The translations under genes and the position numbers were made by a program. Shown one piece after another: positions 14,452-24,000 of a DNA stretch of 35,689 nucleotides. The notes under the pieces were generated by a model. That model was given only the letters and a program-made list of their open reading frames with translations, was not told the DNA's origin and did no database searches. Location of the stretch: positions 1-35,689 of the forward strand of contig CADADV010000018.1 of the NCBI GenBank assembly GCA_902786815.1, in the 5' to 3' direction. How positions within the stretch are numbered: the stretch's first letter is position 1; every line of letters begins with the position of its first letter. Origin of the DNA: an uncultured Eubacteriales bacterium (GTDB lineage: Bacteria > Bacillota > Clostridia > Peptostreptococcales > Anaerovoracaceae).

Positions 14452-16371
14452 ATGACCAAGAAACAGCGAAACAACTTGATACGGATCATCACGGCAGCGG
14501 TGCTTTTGCTTGCGCTGCATTTCGTGGAGCTAGACAGACCGGTGATGTTTTTGCTGTACCTGGTCCCCTATCTGATCGTCGGCTATGACATTCTAAAGAA
14601 GGCGGGCAAAGGCATCATCAACCGTCAGCCGCTGGATGAGAATCTGCTCATGGCGATTGCGACGATCGGGGCGATCGTGCTGGCCCTGTACCGAACGGGT
14701 GACTTCACCGAAGCCGTTGCGGTCATGCTGTTCTACCAGGTGGGCGAACTGTTCCAGAGCTACGCGGTGGGCAAAAGCCGCAGAAACATCGGCGAGCTTA
14801 TGGACATCCGGCCGGACTACGCCAACATCGAGGAAGACGGGGTCATCACAAAAGTGGATCCGGATGAGGTTGAGATCGGTACGGTCATCGTCGTGCAGCC
14901 GGGTGAGAAGATCCCCATCGACGGCGTGATCATCGAAGGCAAGGCCAGTCTGGACACGAGCGCGCTGACCGGAGAAAGCGTGCCGCGGGCTGCCGGCGAA
15001 GGCGACGAGGTCATCAGCGGATGCATCGACACCAACGGCGTGCTGCGGATCAGGACTACGCGGGAATTCGACGAGTCGACTGCTTCAAAGATCCTGGATC
15101 TGGTGGAGAACGCCAGCTCACGGAAATCCCGTTCAGAGAATTTCATTTCCAGATTCGCACGCGTGTATACGCCGATCGTGGTATTCAGCGCGGTGGCGCT
15201 GGCCATCATCCCGCCGCTCATCAACCTGGCGGCGTTTGGCGGCACGGCGGCCTGGGGCGCCTGGAGCATCTGGATCTACCGCGCCCTCACCTTCCTGGTC
15301 ATCAGCTGCCCGTGCGCACTGGTCATCAGCATTCCGCTGAGTTTCTTCGCGGGGATCGGCGGCGCGAGCCGTGCCGGAATTCTGGTCAAAGGCTCCAACT
15401 TCCTGGAAGCTCTCTCCAAGGTCAAGACCGTCGTCATGGATAAGACCGGAACGCTGACGCAGGGCGTTTTTAAGGTCACGGGGATCTACCCTGCTGCCGG
15501 CGGTACGCTGACGGAAGCGGAGATCCTGCACATGGCTGCTCATGCGGAGCGGCATTCCTCCCACCCCATTGCCCAGGCGCTGCGGGATGCCTTTGGGGAG
15601 GAACATGACGGATGCGAAGTGGAAGACGTGGAAGAAATCGCAGGCCACGGGATCCGCGCGAAGGTCGACGGCAGAACAGTCTGCATCGGAAACGGGAAGA
15701 TGGTCCGGCTCGCGCTGGACGATGCTGCGGCGGCAGAAGCAGAGACCAATCGTCCCGCCGGCACGGCCGGGACCGTGATCCATGTCGTGGTTGATGGAAA
15801 TTATGAGGGGTGTATAATAATATCAGATGTGATCAAAGAGACTTCGGCGGAAGCGATCCGGCAAATGAAGAACGCCGGCGTGACCCGGCAGATCATGCTG
15901 ACCGGCGACGGCCGCGCGGCTGCGGAATTCGTCGGAGGCGAGCTCGGCATTACGGAGATCTACAGCGAGCTTCTTCCGGCTGATAAAGTCGCGAAGGTCG
16001 AAGAACTGCTCGAAGCGCAGCAGGCGACGAAGCAGCAGCTCGCCTTTGTCGGCGACGGCATCAACGATGCGCCGGTCCTCTCGAGGGCTGACATCGGCAT
16101 CGCCATGGGCGCGCTCGGATCAGACGCCGCCATCGAAGCAGCGGACGTCGTCCTGATGGATGACGACCCTCTGAAGATCGCGAAAGCGATCCGCATTTCC
16201 CGCAAGTGCATGCGGATCGTACATGAGAATATCTGGTTCGCTATCGGGATCAAAGTGCTTTGCCTGCTTTTGTGCGCCGTCGGTCTGGTCGGCATGTGGG
16301 CGGCGATCTTCGCAGATGTAGGTGTGATGGTGCTGGCGGTGCTGAACGCGATCAGAACATTGTTCGTTTGA
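14452..16371 (+). CDS. cadA: P1B-type Zn2+/Cd2+-exporting ATPase (CadA/ZntA type) lacking an N-terminal HMA domain
   Basis: This is an ATP-driven efflux pump in the cytoplasmic membrane. At 639 residues it begins almost directly with membrane helices. The actuator loop has the SALTGESVP motif. The transmembrane metal site is Cys286-Pro-Cys288 within SCPCALVISIP, the P1B-2 (Zn/Cd/Pb) pattern. Phosphorylation site Asp330 is in DKTGTLT, the nucleotide-binding domain has HSSHPIA, and the hinge GDGINDAP begins at about residue 534. FADVGVMVLAVLNA in the last helices carries the Asp typical of Zn/Cd pumps. The metal-binding domain is supplied by the preceding gene, 12 nt upstream. A promoter with an ArsR-like dyad precedes the pair, consistent with metal induction. 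Confidence 0.93.
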   Translation: MTKKQRNNLIRIITAAVLLLALHFVELDRPVMFLLYLVPYLIVGYDILKKAGKGIINRQPLDENLLMAIATIGAIVLALYRTGDFTEAVAVMLFYQVGELFQSYAVGKSRRNIGELMDIRPDYANIEEDGVITKVDPDEVEIGTVIVVQPGEKIPIDGVIIEGKASLDTSALTGESVPRAAGEGDEVISGCIDTNGVLRIRTTREFDESTASKILDLVENASSRKSRSENFISRFARVYTPIVVFSAVALAIIPPLINLAAFGGTAAWGAWSIWIYRALTFLVISCPCALVISIPLSFFAGIGGASRAGILVKGSNFLEALSKVKTVVMDKTGTLTQGVFKVTGIYPAAGGTLTEAEILHMAAHAERHSSHPIAQALRDAFGEEHDGCEVEDVEEIAGHGIRAKVDGRTVCIGNGKMVRLALDDAAAAEAETNRPAGTAGTVIHVVVDGNYEGCIIISDVIKETSAEAIRQMKNAGVTRQIMLTGDGRAAAEFVGGELGITEIYSELLPADKVAKVEELLEAQQATKQQLAFVGDGINDAPVLSRADIGIAMGALGSDAAIEAADVVLMDDDPLKIAKAIRISRKCMRIVHENIWFAIGIKVLCLLLCAVGLVGMWAAIFADVGVMVLAVLNAIRTLFV

Positions 16372-16382
16372 TCATCTGCCAC

Positions 16383-16408
16383 GAAAGGGATCAAGGAAAG
16401 GGATCAAG
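16383..16408 (+). repeat. Perfect 13-bp tandem duplication at a ribosome binding site
   Basis: GAAAGGGATCAAG occurs twice, head to tail (16383-16395 and 16396-16408), directly before the ATG of the next gene. Each copy carries a purine-rich AAAGGG that could act as a weak Shine-Dalgarno sequence; the second is about 8 nt from the start. It looks like a recent slippage duplication. Confidence 0.75.
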
Positions 16409-16410
16409 CC

Positions 16411-17505
16411 ATGATCATCAAAAGAATCGCGAAGGTTATCCTGATTATCATAGCAGCAGTTCTGGCGCTCGTCGCCGGGCTGCTGATTCTTTTGACTGCG
16501 ACAGAATATCATCCGGAGGATGTCGAAAACCTGGATATCAACGGAACGGCAAAGGCAGCCTATTCCGTTGGGGATCCGCTCACGGCCATGACCTGGAACA
16601 TCGGCTACGGCGCCTTGGGCGACAATGCGGATTTCTTCATGGACGGGGGCGAGATGGTCAAGTCCGCGGATGAAAGCCGCGTGCAGGAAAACATGGATGG
16701 GATCATGGACCTCATTGACACTGTCGGTCCGGACATGTTCCTTCTGCAGGAAGCGGACCGCGACTCTTCCAGATCCTATCACATCGATGAGGTAAAGATG
16801 CTGCAGGACAAATTCCCGGACTATGCATCGACTTACGGCATCAATTATAAAACGGCCTTTGTGCCCTATCCGGTTCCCCCGCTGGGTAAGATCGACTCGG
16901 GTATTGCGACATTCACCAGCAGCCAGCCGGCATCCGTCGAGCGCATCCAGCTGCCGATCCCCTTCAAGTGGCCGGTACGCTGCGCCAACCTGAAAAGATG
17001 CGTAACCGAAACGCACATCCCGCTCTGCAGCTCCAAGGGAGAGAAAATCGAGCAGGAGCTTGTGATTATCAACCTGCATCTGGAAGCCTATGACAGCGGC
17101 GAAGGCAAGATCGCGCAGACAAAGATGCTCGCAGATCTTCTGAAAAAAGAACAGGCGAAAGGGAATTATGTCATCGCCGGCGGAGACTTCAACCAGATAT
17201 TCTCCACTGCAGACAAAGAAGCATTCCCGCCCCAGCCCGGCAAATGGCAGCCGGGAGACCTCGACGTCACGCAGTTCGGCAAAGGCTGGAAGTTCCTGAT
17301 GGATCATGAAACAGCAAGCTGCCGAAGCCTTGACCAGCCATTGGCGGGCGCAGACCTCGACAGCTTTCAGTTCTATCTGATTGACGGGTTCATCGTCTCA
17401 AGCAACATCCGGGTCGAAAGACTCCAGACGCTGGATCTGGGATTTGTGAACTCTGACCACAATCCTGTGGTCGTGGAGTTCATCCTGACAAAATCCGGCC
17501 ATTAG
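16411..17505 (+). CDS. Membrane-anchored endonuclease/exonuclease/phosphatase-family protein
   Basis: This 364-residue protein has one N-terminal hydrophobic helix (about residues 8-30), acting as signal peptide or anchor. An EEP-fold (DNase I/sphingomyelinase/phosphatase) domain follows. Visible motifs, in order, are MTWNIGYG, FLLQEAD (metal-binding Glu), VIINLHLEAY (catalytic His), IAGGDFNQIF (Asp/Asn pair), DGFIVS and the terminal SDHNPVVVEF (catalytic Asp-His). The active-site set is therefore complete and probably faces outside. The substrate may be nucleic acid, phospholipid or a phosphate ester and cannot be chosen. The gene follows the efflux ATPase by 39 nt, with a 13-bp tandem repeat at its ribosome site. 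Confidence 0.87.
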   Translation: MIIKRIAKVILIIIAAVLALVAGLLILLTATEYHPEDVENLDINGTAKAAYSVGDPLTAMTWNIGYGALGDNADFFMDGGEMVKSADESRVQENMDGIMDLIDTVGPDMFLLQEADRDSSRSYHIDEVKMLQDKFPDYASTYGINYKTAFVPYPVPPLGKIDSGIATFTSSQPASVERIQLPIPFKWPVRCANLKRCVTETHIPLCSSKGEKIEQELVIINLHLEAYDSGEGKIAQTKMLADLLKKEQAKGNYVIAGGDFNQIFSTADKEAFPPQPGKWQPGDLDVTQFGKGWKFLMDHETASCRSLDQPLAGADLDSFQFYLIDGFIVSSNIRVERLQTLDLGFVNSDHNPVVVEFILTKSGH

Positions 17506-17526
17506 TGTTAGATAGTGTTAGTGTTA
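17503..17526 (+). repeat. TAGTGTTA short tandem repeats
   Basis: TAGTGTTA-GA-TAGTGTTA-GTGTTA begins at the stop codon of the EEP gene. The stop TAG is part of the first copy. It resembles the other intergenic micro-duplications in this window. Confidence 0.6.
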
Positions 17527-17560
17527 TTTTAATTATCTGTTGTATGTTCCGATCTCCGCA

Positions 17561-17589
17561 AGCTCTTCCGACATAGTATGCGAAGAGCT
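17561..17589 (+). terminator. Stem-loop between the EEP and UPF0597 genes, possible terminator
   Basis: AGCTCTTC (17561-17568) and GAAGAGCT (17582-17589) form a perfect 8-bp stem with a 13-nt loop. The nearest T-run (17599-17603) is about 9 nt away, too far for a textbook terminator. It could instead be a regulatory element just upstream of the promoter at 17594-17622. Confidence 0.35.
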
Positions 17590-17593
17590 CTCA

Positions 17594-17622
17594 TTGTGTT
17601 TTTAACGCTCCCGCGATATACT
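17594..17622 (+). promoter_or_regulatory. Promoter of the UPF0597/cysteine desulfidase gene
   Basis: TTGTGT (17594-17599), a 17-bp spacer and TATACT (17617-17622). The start point would be about 25 nt before the ATG at 17653. Confidence 0.45.
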
Positions 17623-17652
17623 ATCCGCAACAGAACAAATAAGGAGGTCGAC

Positions 17653-18927
17653 ATGGACAGGTCAGACTTGAGATACGAACAGTACGTGAGTATCCTCAAA
17701 GAAGAACTGCTGCCTGCAATGGGATGCACGGAACCGATCGCCATCGCATACGCAGCGGCAAAGGCCAGGGCCGTATTAGGCTCCCTGCCTAAAAAAATGA
17801 CCATCGAAGTAAGCGGCAATATAGTAAAAAACGTTAAAAGTGTAGTGGTTCCCCACACGGGCGGTCTGCGCGGGATCAAGGCAGCGGCGGCGGCCGGTGC
17901 CGCGGCAGGCAGCGCCGAAGCGGAACTGGAAGTTATTTCAGACGTCACGAAGGAGCAGATCGAAGAAATCGAACGCTATCTGGAGGAGACCGGGATTGAG
18001 GTCGTCCATGTGGACCGCGATCATATCTTCGACATCGCCGTGCGGGCTTTTGCAGGAGAGAATGTTTCCTACGTCAGGATCGTGGACTACCACATCAACA
18101 TCGTGGAGATCGAGAGGAACGATGAAGTCATCCTGCGAAAGGAATCGGAGATGCAGGGAGATGACCTTACTGACAGAAGCGGTCTGACGATTGACGGCAT
18201 CATTGATTTCGCGAATTCCGTCGATTTGGAGGACGTTCGCGAAACGCTGCAGCGGCAGATCGATTACAACATGGCAATCGCCGAGGAAGGTTTGCGTGGC
18301 CGTTACGGCGCGAACATCGGCAAGGTGCTGCTCGCCGGCCATGAAGAGGATCTGCATTACATCCTGCGGGCCTATGCCGCAGCCGCCAGCGACGCGAGAA
18401 TGAACGGATGCGAGCTGCCTGTCGTCATCAACTCGGGCAGCGGTAACCAGGGCATCACAACCAGCGTTCCGGTCATCATGTACGCGCGCAGCAAAGGCAA
18501 GTCCCCGGAAGAACTGCTCCGGGCACTGGTCCTGTCGAATCTCGTCACGATCCACTTAAAGACGGGAATCGGCAGACTCTCGGCTTACTGCGGCGCTGTC
18601 AGCGCAGGCTGCGGGGCGGGCGCCGGGATCTCTTACTTACGCGGCGGCGACCGGGATGCTATCGCCCACACCATCGTCAACGCGATCGCCGTGGATTCCG
18701 GCATCGTCTGTGACGGTGCAAAGGCAAGCTGTGCCGCCAAGATCGCCTCAGCTGTTGACGCCGGGCTGATCGGCATGTACATGTATGAACGAGGCAATCA
18801 GTTCTTTGCCGGGGACGGCATCGTTAAACACGGCGTCGAGAAGACCATCGAAACCGTCGGCAGACTCGCCAGACAGGGTATGAAAGCAACCGATGAAGAG
18901 ATCATCCGGTTGATGCTGGAGGAATGA
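17653..18927 (+). CDS. cyuA: UPF0597 family protein, probable Fe-S L-cysteine desulfidase / L-serine dehydratase-like enzyme
   Basis: Family members (E. coli YhaM/CyuA and the methanogen L-cysteine desulfidase) break L-cysteine down to pyruvate, ammonia and sulfide. They carry an oxygen-sensitive Fe-S cluster and are cytoplasmic. The 424-residue protein has the N-terminal AMGCTEPIAIAYA motif (Cys25). Near the C-terminus are SAYCGAVSAGCGAGAG (Cys313, Cys320) and CDGAKASCAAK (Cys353, Cys360), the family's cysteines. INSGSGNQG in mid-protein also fits. AAGGAGG lies about 5 nt before ATG 17653; the longer frame upstream crosses the promoter. The last codons contain the SD of the following DUF2207 gene, 4 nt away. 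The substrate call is by family only. Confidence 0.85.
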   Translation: MDRSDLRYEQYVSILKEELLPAMGCTEPIAIAYAAAKARAVLGSLPKKMTIEVSGNIVKNVKSVVVPHTGGLRGIKAAAAAGAAAGSAEAELEVISDVTKEQIEEIERYLEETGIEVVHVDRDHIFDIAVRAFAGENVSYVRIVDYHINIVEIERNDEVILRKESEMQGDDLTDRSGLTIDGIIDFANSVDLEDVRETLQRQIDYNMAIAEEGLRGRYGANIGKVLLAGHEEDLHYILRAYAAAASDARMNGCELPVVINSGSGNQGITTSVPVIMYARSKGKSPEELLRALVLSNLVTIHLKTGIGRLSAYCGAVSAGCGAGAGISYLRGGDRDAIAHTIVNAIAVDSGIVCDGAKASCAAKIASAVDAGLIGMYMYERGNQFFAGDGIVKHGVEKTIETVGRLARQGMKATDEEIIRLMLEE

Positions 18928-18931
18928 TAGT

Positions 18932-20863
18932 ATGACAAGAAGAATCCATACGTTCTGGATCATCGCACTGATATGTGCATGCACAGTTTTCTTCGGACTC
19001 TCTGTGCAGCCCGCGCACGCGGCAAGCAATTTCATCATCGAGGACTATGACATCGACATGCAGGTGCAGGAGGATGACACCTATCTGATCACGGAGACCA
19101 TCGACGTCCATTTCACGGCGCCGAGCCACGGCATTTACCGTGACATTCCGTACAGGGTGCGTCTGGACCGGGACGGCCAGCTGTCAGTCTTCTACGGGAA
19201 GGTCCGTGACTTTCAGATGCTCAGCGGCCAGCCCGTCGATAAAACCAAAGGCGATACAGCGTACCGCTTCAAGATCGGCGATCCGGACCGGTACGCTGAG
19301 ACGGATACCACTTATAAACTGTCCTACATTTTCGATATGCGGGGCGATCACCTGAAGGACGCTGACGAAGTATATTACAATCTGGTGGGAACGACCTGGG
19401 AAGCGCAGTCCATCGAACATGTGAACTGCACCGTCACATTCCCTAAAGACATCGATATGAGCAAGGTCGGTTTCAAGACCGGCGAACAGACAACCGTGCC
19501 CTTTGATTCAGACGGGAAGCGCGTCGTGAAATGCGATACGACGGACTACGTCATGAACGGCCTGACGATCCGCGCGGTGCTGCCGGAAGGTTATTTCACA
19601 AAGCAGGCAGGCTCCCCTACTCTGCTGCTGTTTATCCTAACCGGGATCCTGGCGCTGCTGACTCTGTTCGGCTTCACAAGCTGGCGCAAACACGGCAGAG
19701 ATCCCGCGATCGTCGAAACGGAAGAGTTCTATCCGCCGGAGGGGCTTTCGGCGCCGGAAGTCTGCTTCCTTGAAACAGGCAGTCTCACCAGGACTCCTGT
19801 GACCAGCCTGCTGCTGACACTGGCCGATAAGGGGTATCTGAAGATCTCCGAGCAGGAAGTGCCCTACGGCAGGAAAAAGAAAAAGACAAAGACGGAATAC
19901 GAAATCATCCGCCTGAAGAAATACGACGGAGATTCCGAAGATGAGCGTGTGTTCATGGACGGTCTCTTCGAAGGCGGCAAAAAAAAGGTTGCCGTAAAGG
20001 ATCTGGAGGATTCCTTCTATGAGACCATTGACGAGATCATTGAGAACATCGAAGCCCGGTATGAGGACCGGCTGTGGGACTCCACAGCGCAGTCCTATGC
20101 GTGGGTGCTGCGGATCATCGGGTTCCTGGGCATCGTGGCTCTGTTCGTATTCTCTAAGGTTCTGAACGGCAGTCCTTTCTTCGTAGGCGGAGAAGACTTC
20201 ATGATCTACTGCGTGTTCGCACTTATTGAAATCATTGCGCCTGTCATTGGCTTTTACGGGATCACGAAGTGGATCAATAAACCCAGGAAGAAGATAGTGT
20301 CCTATGTCTTCGGGTTTATCGGATGGGCGCTGCTCATCATCGTCGGCCTTGGTCTGGCACTCCTGTTCGATACCTGCATGGGTGCGCAGTTCCTGCCGTA
20401 TCTGCTCGGCATGGGCATGGTTTTCCTGCTCTTCCTGATGGCGGCGCTCTGCGAGAGGAAGACGGATGAATACGCGTCCCTGCTCGGTAAGATACGCGGT
20501 TACAAGCGGTTCCTGCAGATCGCGGAGAAAGACCGCATGGAGATGCTGGCAGAACAGGATCCGAATTATTTCTATAAAAATCTGGCCTTTGCCTTTGCAT
20601 TGGGTGTGACCGCCGTCTACATGAAACGGTTCGCAGCCCTGGCTGCCCAGGCGCCGGCCTGGTATGATTCCCCGTACTACACGAGCGGCATGACTTCGGG
20701 CGAAGGAAGCATCTTCGATCCATCGCACCTGATGGATTCCGTTGACAGCATGATGGACAGCGTCAGCTCCACCATGTCCTCCTCGCCGTCCAGCGACGGA
20801 GGCGGTGGCGGATCCTTCTCCGGCGGTGGCGGCGCCGGCGGAGGCGGCGGCGGAAGCTGGTAA
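18932..20863 (+). CDS. DUF2207 membrane protein with glycine-rich tail
   Basis: This 643-residue protein has a signal peptide (hydrophobic core about residues 9-25, likely cleavage after AHA at 30). A beta-rich extracellular DUF2207 domain follows (FIIEDYDIDMQVQEDDTYLI onwards, with GIYRDIPYR). Then come a transmembrane helix near 228-247, a cytoplasmic winged-helix-like block (TSLLLTLADKGYLKI) and a membrane region near 390-515. The C-terminal tail is almost only Ser and Gly, ending GGGGGGSW, as usual in this family. The molecular role of DUF2207 proteins is unknown. The SD GGAGG sits in the last codons of the UPF0597 gene and the start is 4 nt after its stop, so the two are cotranscribed. 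Confidence 0.87.
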   Translation: MTRRIHTFWIIALICACTVFFGLSVQPAHAASNFIIEDYDIDMQVQEDDTYLITETIDVHFTAPSHGIYRDIPYRVRLDRDGQLSVFYGKVRDFQMLSGQPVDKTKGDTAYRFKIGDPDRYAETDTTYKLSYIFDMRGDHLKDADEVYYNLVGTTWEAQSIEHVNCTVTFPKDIDMSKVGFKTGEQTTVPFDSDGKRVVKCDTTDYVMNGLTIRAVLPEGYFTKQAGSPTLLLFILTGILALLTLFGFTSWRKHGRDPAIVETEEFYPPEGLSAPEVCFLETGSLTRTPVTSLLLTLADKGYLKISEQEVPYGRKKKKTKTEYEIIRLKKYDGDSEDERVFMDGLFEGGKKKVAVKDLEDSFYETIDEIIENIEARYEDRLWDSTAQSYAWVLRIIGFLGIVALFVFSKVLNGSPFFVGGEDFMIYCVFALIEIIAPVIGFYGITKWINKPRKKIVSYVFGFIGWALLIIVGLGLALLFDTCMGAQFLPYLLGMGMVFLLFLMAALCERKTDEYASLLGKIRGYKRFLQIAEKDRMEMLAEQDPNYFYKNLAFAFALGVTAVYMKRFAALAAQAPAWYDSPYYTSGMTSGEGSIFDPSHLMDSVDSMMDSVSSTMSSSPSSDGGGGGSFSGGGGAGGGGGGSW

Positions 20864-20956
20864 ACGCACTCCGGACCGTCCTTGCATTTCTTATGTTTTT
20901 TTGCTGATACCGCAGGGAATTCTTCCAACTTCATGTATCATTACTGTACAATCATT

Positions 20957-20978
20957 TTTATCAGATTAGTCTGATAAA
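20957..20978. promoter_or_regulatory. Perfect 22-bp dyad upstream of the giant surface-protein gene
   Basis: TTTATCAGA-TTAG-TCTGATAAA is a perfect 9-bp-arm inverted repeat 55 nt before the start codon of the giant gene. It has no downstream T-run, so a protein operator is more likely than a terminator. It lies where a -35 or activator site would be expected. The binding protein is unknown. Confidence 0.55.
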
Positions 20979-20979
20979 G

Positions 20980-21000
20980 CGTCAGGCAATTTACGTCAGG
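20980..21000 (+). repeat. CGTCAGG direct repeats in the giant gene's promoter region
   Basis: CGTCAGG occurs at 20980-20986 and 20994-21000, 14 bp apart, between the 22-bp dyad and the AT-rich -10-like region (TATAAC at 21003, TATATA at 21014). Direct repeats at this spacing are common for response-regulator sites, but this is only positional evidence. No convincing -35 is visible. Confidence 0.4.
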
Positions 21001-21032
21001 TGTATAACACTTGTATATATGAGGTTGGAACG

Positions 21033-24000
21033 ATGAAACGAATACTCAAAAGCACCATAGCCTTTGTAATCGCATTTATGTTTGCAGTTACAGGGGCTTT
21101 TATGTTCAACGGAATCGGCAGCCCGGCGTATGCAGACGTCGGGTCTGTCGCGGATGACGAAGATGTTTCCTATGACAAAAATGGGGGCATCCTGAACAGT
21201 ATCGGCATCGATGCGTCGAAGATGCCGGAGGATTACGATCAGAATGCTACGGGTAATCCATACGGATCGGACACGACAAATCTGAATGCAGTGCATGAAC
21301 TGCTTATGATCAACTCGTACATGAATCAAGCGACGCTTTATGGACACAATGCCAATCTTGACTCCAAATATGAGACATTGATCAGTGATCATACAAAGAT
21401 CGAGACAGCTCCGCCTTTCTACGGCATAAATGCTTCCGCGGACTGCGCACCGCTCGACCTGAAGGGAACCGGAAGGAAACAGAGTCTTGCCGTTGTCTTC
21501 ACGAACTATAATGTGCGGGAATATGATCCGGCTCATCCGGAGAAAAACGATATCTTCCTGACGATCTACGATCCGCATTCGGGAGATTACAGCGAACCAT
21601 TAAAGATTTCCAGTTATATTGAGGACAGGATCTCGCAGCCTTATCTGATCCAGTCCCAGCTTCAGGTTACGTGCGGGGACTATGATAACGATTCTGTTGA
21701 TGAAATCGCAGTGTATGTTCCTGCGGAGAGCGACAATCAGAGAGCGAAAGTATCCGTTTTCGATCTCGCCAACGGCAAAGATTCTGCCGACCCATACAAC
21801 GCGGATGCGTGGCAGCTGTGCTGGAATTATGTTCTCCCGACGACATCCTCCTCGGAAATCGTCATGTATATGGCGGAGACGTCGGATAAATACTTTAAAA
21901 ACTTCTACAATAACGTCGATCTGACTTCCGGAGATGCAGACAACGACGGCGTATGCGACCTGATCATCTCATACGGCGCTTCCAGCACCGGCTCCGAAGT
22001 CGGAGGCGGACGTTACGATGTCATCACCCGTTCGATCAACAGCCATTCGGTTCTGCTTTACGGCAGTGACGCGGGACAAATGCTGAAAGACTCGCAGAAC
22101 ATCTCCTATGATGGAAATGATCTGATCCGCGTATCCTTTGCATTCGGCGACCTGGATGATGACGGAAACGAGGAAATGATCCTCGGCGGTCAGCTACGAA
22201 GCGCGCAGAACAAAAATGAATCCCGTGTTTTAGGTTTATACGTCTATGATCAGGCATCCGATACGATGGTCCCTCAGCTTATCCAGAACAATAAGGTGGT
22301 TGACGATGCATCAACTGACGGACACTTCACTTCCGCCAACGGCTGGGATGCGCACTATTACAGTACTCCTGTCATGAAAGCCAACATCACGGTGGGAAAG
22401 TTCTTCGGTACACAGAGTGATAAAAGAATCTATCTGGACAGTGTGCTGTACTCCTATAACGGGGCATTCTCCATTGAAGATGAATTGGAAGACACGAGTG
22501 TCGAAACAGATGCAAAAGGGAATAAAGTTCCTAAAGGCTGCCAGGCAATGACAGACATCCAGCTTGAGAACGCGCAGGTGGAATATTATGAGTATGGTGC
22601 TCAGTCTGCAAATTACGTCGGCGGGGACCTCGATTATGCGCTGATCAGCAGGGTCTCGAAACCGAAGGAAAACGCCGGCGATTTGAAGATGGAAGCCGTT
22701 GCAACCCGCTTGGTGGTGTCCGCAGACGGCGATGATCCGGACAAGCTGAAGATGGAAGGTATGAACACGCCTTATTTCTACCAAGCGGAGACAGATGGCG
22801 CACCTTTTGTCATGGCCTCGCCGGATACAGATATCGATGGTACGGTTGCGGAGTACACCGGGAATCATGAAATCAAGTATGATGATCCGAAGGTGGTCGC
22901 AGTCCTCGCTTCAGCGCCGTATTTCAAGGATGTGGCTGCATTTGACAATAACGAAATGCTGTCATCCTGCTCGACAGGTTACGGACACGGCACCGGCACA
23001 GAACGCGGGCATGAATACTCCACTGAAATCGAAGTCGGTATATGTTTTTCTGCAGAGTCATCTGGCGCACATATTTTCGCCGATACGGACAGGGGAGCCC
23101 ATTTTTCCTGGGAATGGGGCGACAGCCTATCACGGGAATTCACGATGTCATATGAAACGGAAGCCGGCGAGGATACGGTCGTTCTCCACTCCGTCCCGCG
23201 GGAATATTTTGAATACAATGTTACAAGTGTCAAGATCGATGATGACGGAACTCTGACGCCATTTACAGAAAAAATGAGCATCACTTACCCGCACCGTCCT
23301 GTGACCCAGGCACTGGCGCTGGAAGACTATATTGAAATCCAGAAAGAATACTCTGATAAACTGCCGGATGTCACGAAGTATTATAACTCCAAACCGGGAG
23401 ACCCTTCTTCCTACCCGACCGGCATCGACGACATGCCAAAAGCAGCATCGGATCATATCAAAAAGGATGATGACGGTAATAAAATGATAAGCGCGGCTGA
23501 TGACTTCGCCGGCGTATCCTTTGGCGGCGGCAAAGTGTCGCAGTCATTCAGTGTTACGACCACAACGTCTAAAGCAGATGACAACATGATGACCGGAGCA
23601 TTTACGGATTTGGATACCGGTGCAATGGGAGGCGTGCCGGAGGTCTTCTCTGTCAAAGCCGGCGTGCATCTCGAATTCGATTCGCTGGCAGGGACCACCA
23701 AGTCCACAACAACTACAGACGAATATTCCTGTTCCGTCGCCAATATGCCCAGAGCTGCGAAGGATTACGGGTATGATTTCTCATGGAAACTGTTTGAATA
23801 CAATATCGATTATACATCTGCAGGCTCAGCGAAAGAGAAAAAAGTCAACTATTCTTTCCCTATTGTTACATACATTGTAGATGACGTAATGTCACCGCCT
23901 TCTCTCCCGGATATGATCACCCAGGATTTTGATAACACAACGGATTCCCAGACGGCACTCACATGGACCTATACCGGCATGCCGCAGGAATTCAAAATCT

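Noticed and set aside
20750-20862. Glycine-codon-rich DNA at the end of the DUF2207 gene as a tandem repeat
   Set aside because: It encodes the Gly/Ser tail typical of the family and is not an independent repeat element.
19637-20887. 416-codon minus-strand frame opposite the DUF2207 gene
   Set aside because: It is antisense to a protein with a clear signal peptide, membrane helices and glycine tail, and has no motif of its own.
21000-21032. Eleven-residue upstream extension of the giant protein
   Set aside because: Starting at 21033 gives a standard signal peptide (MKRILKS) and follows a GAGG site.
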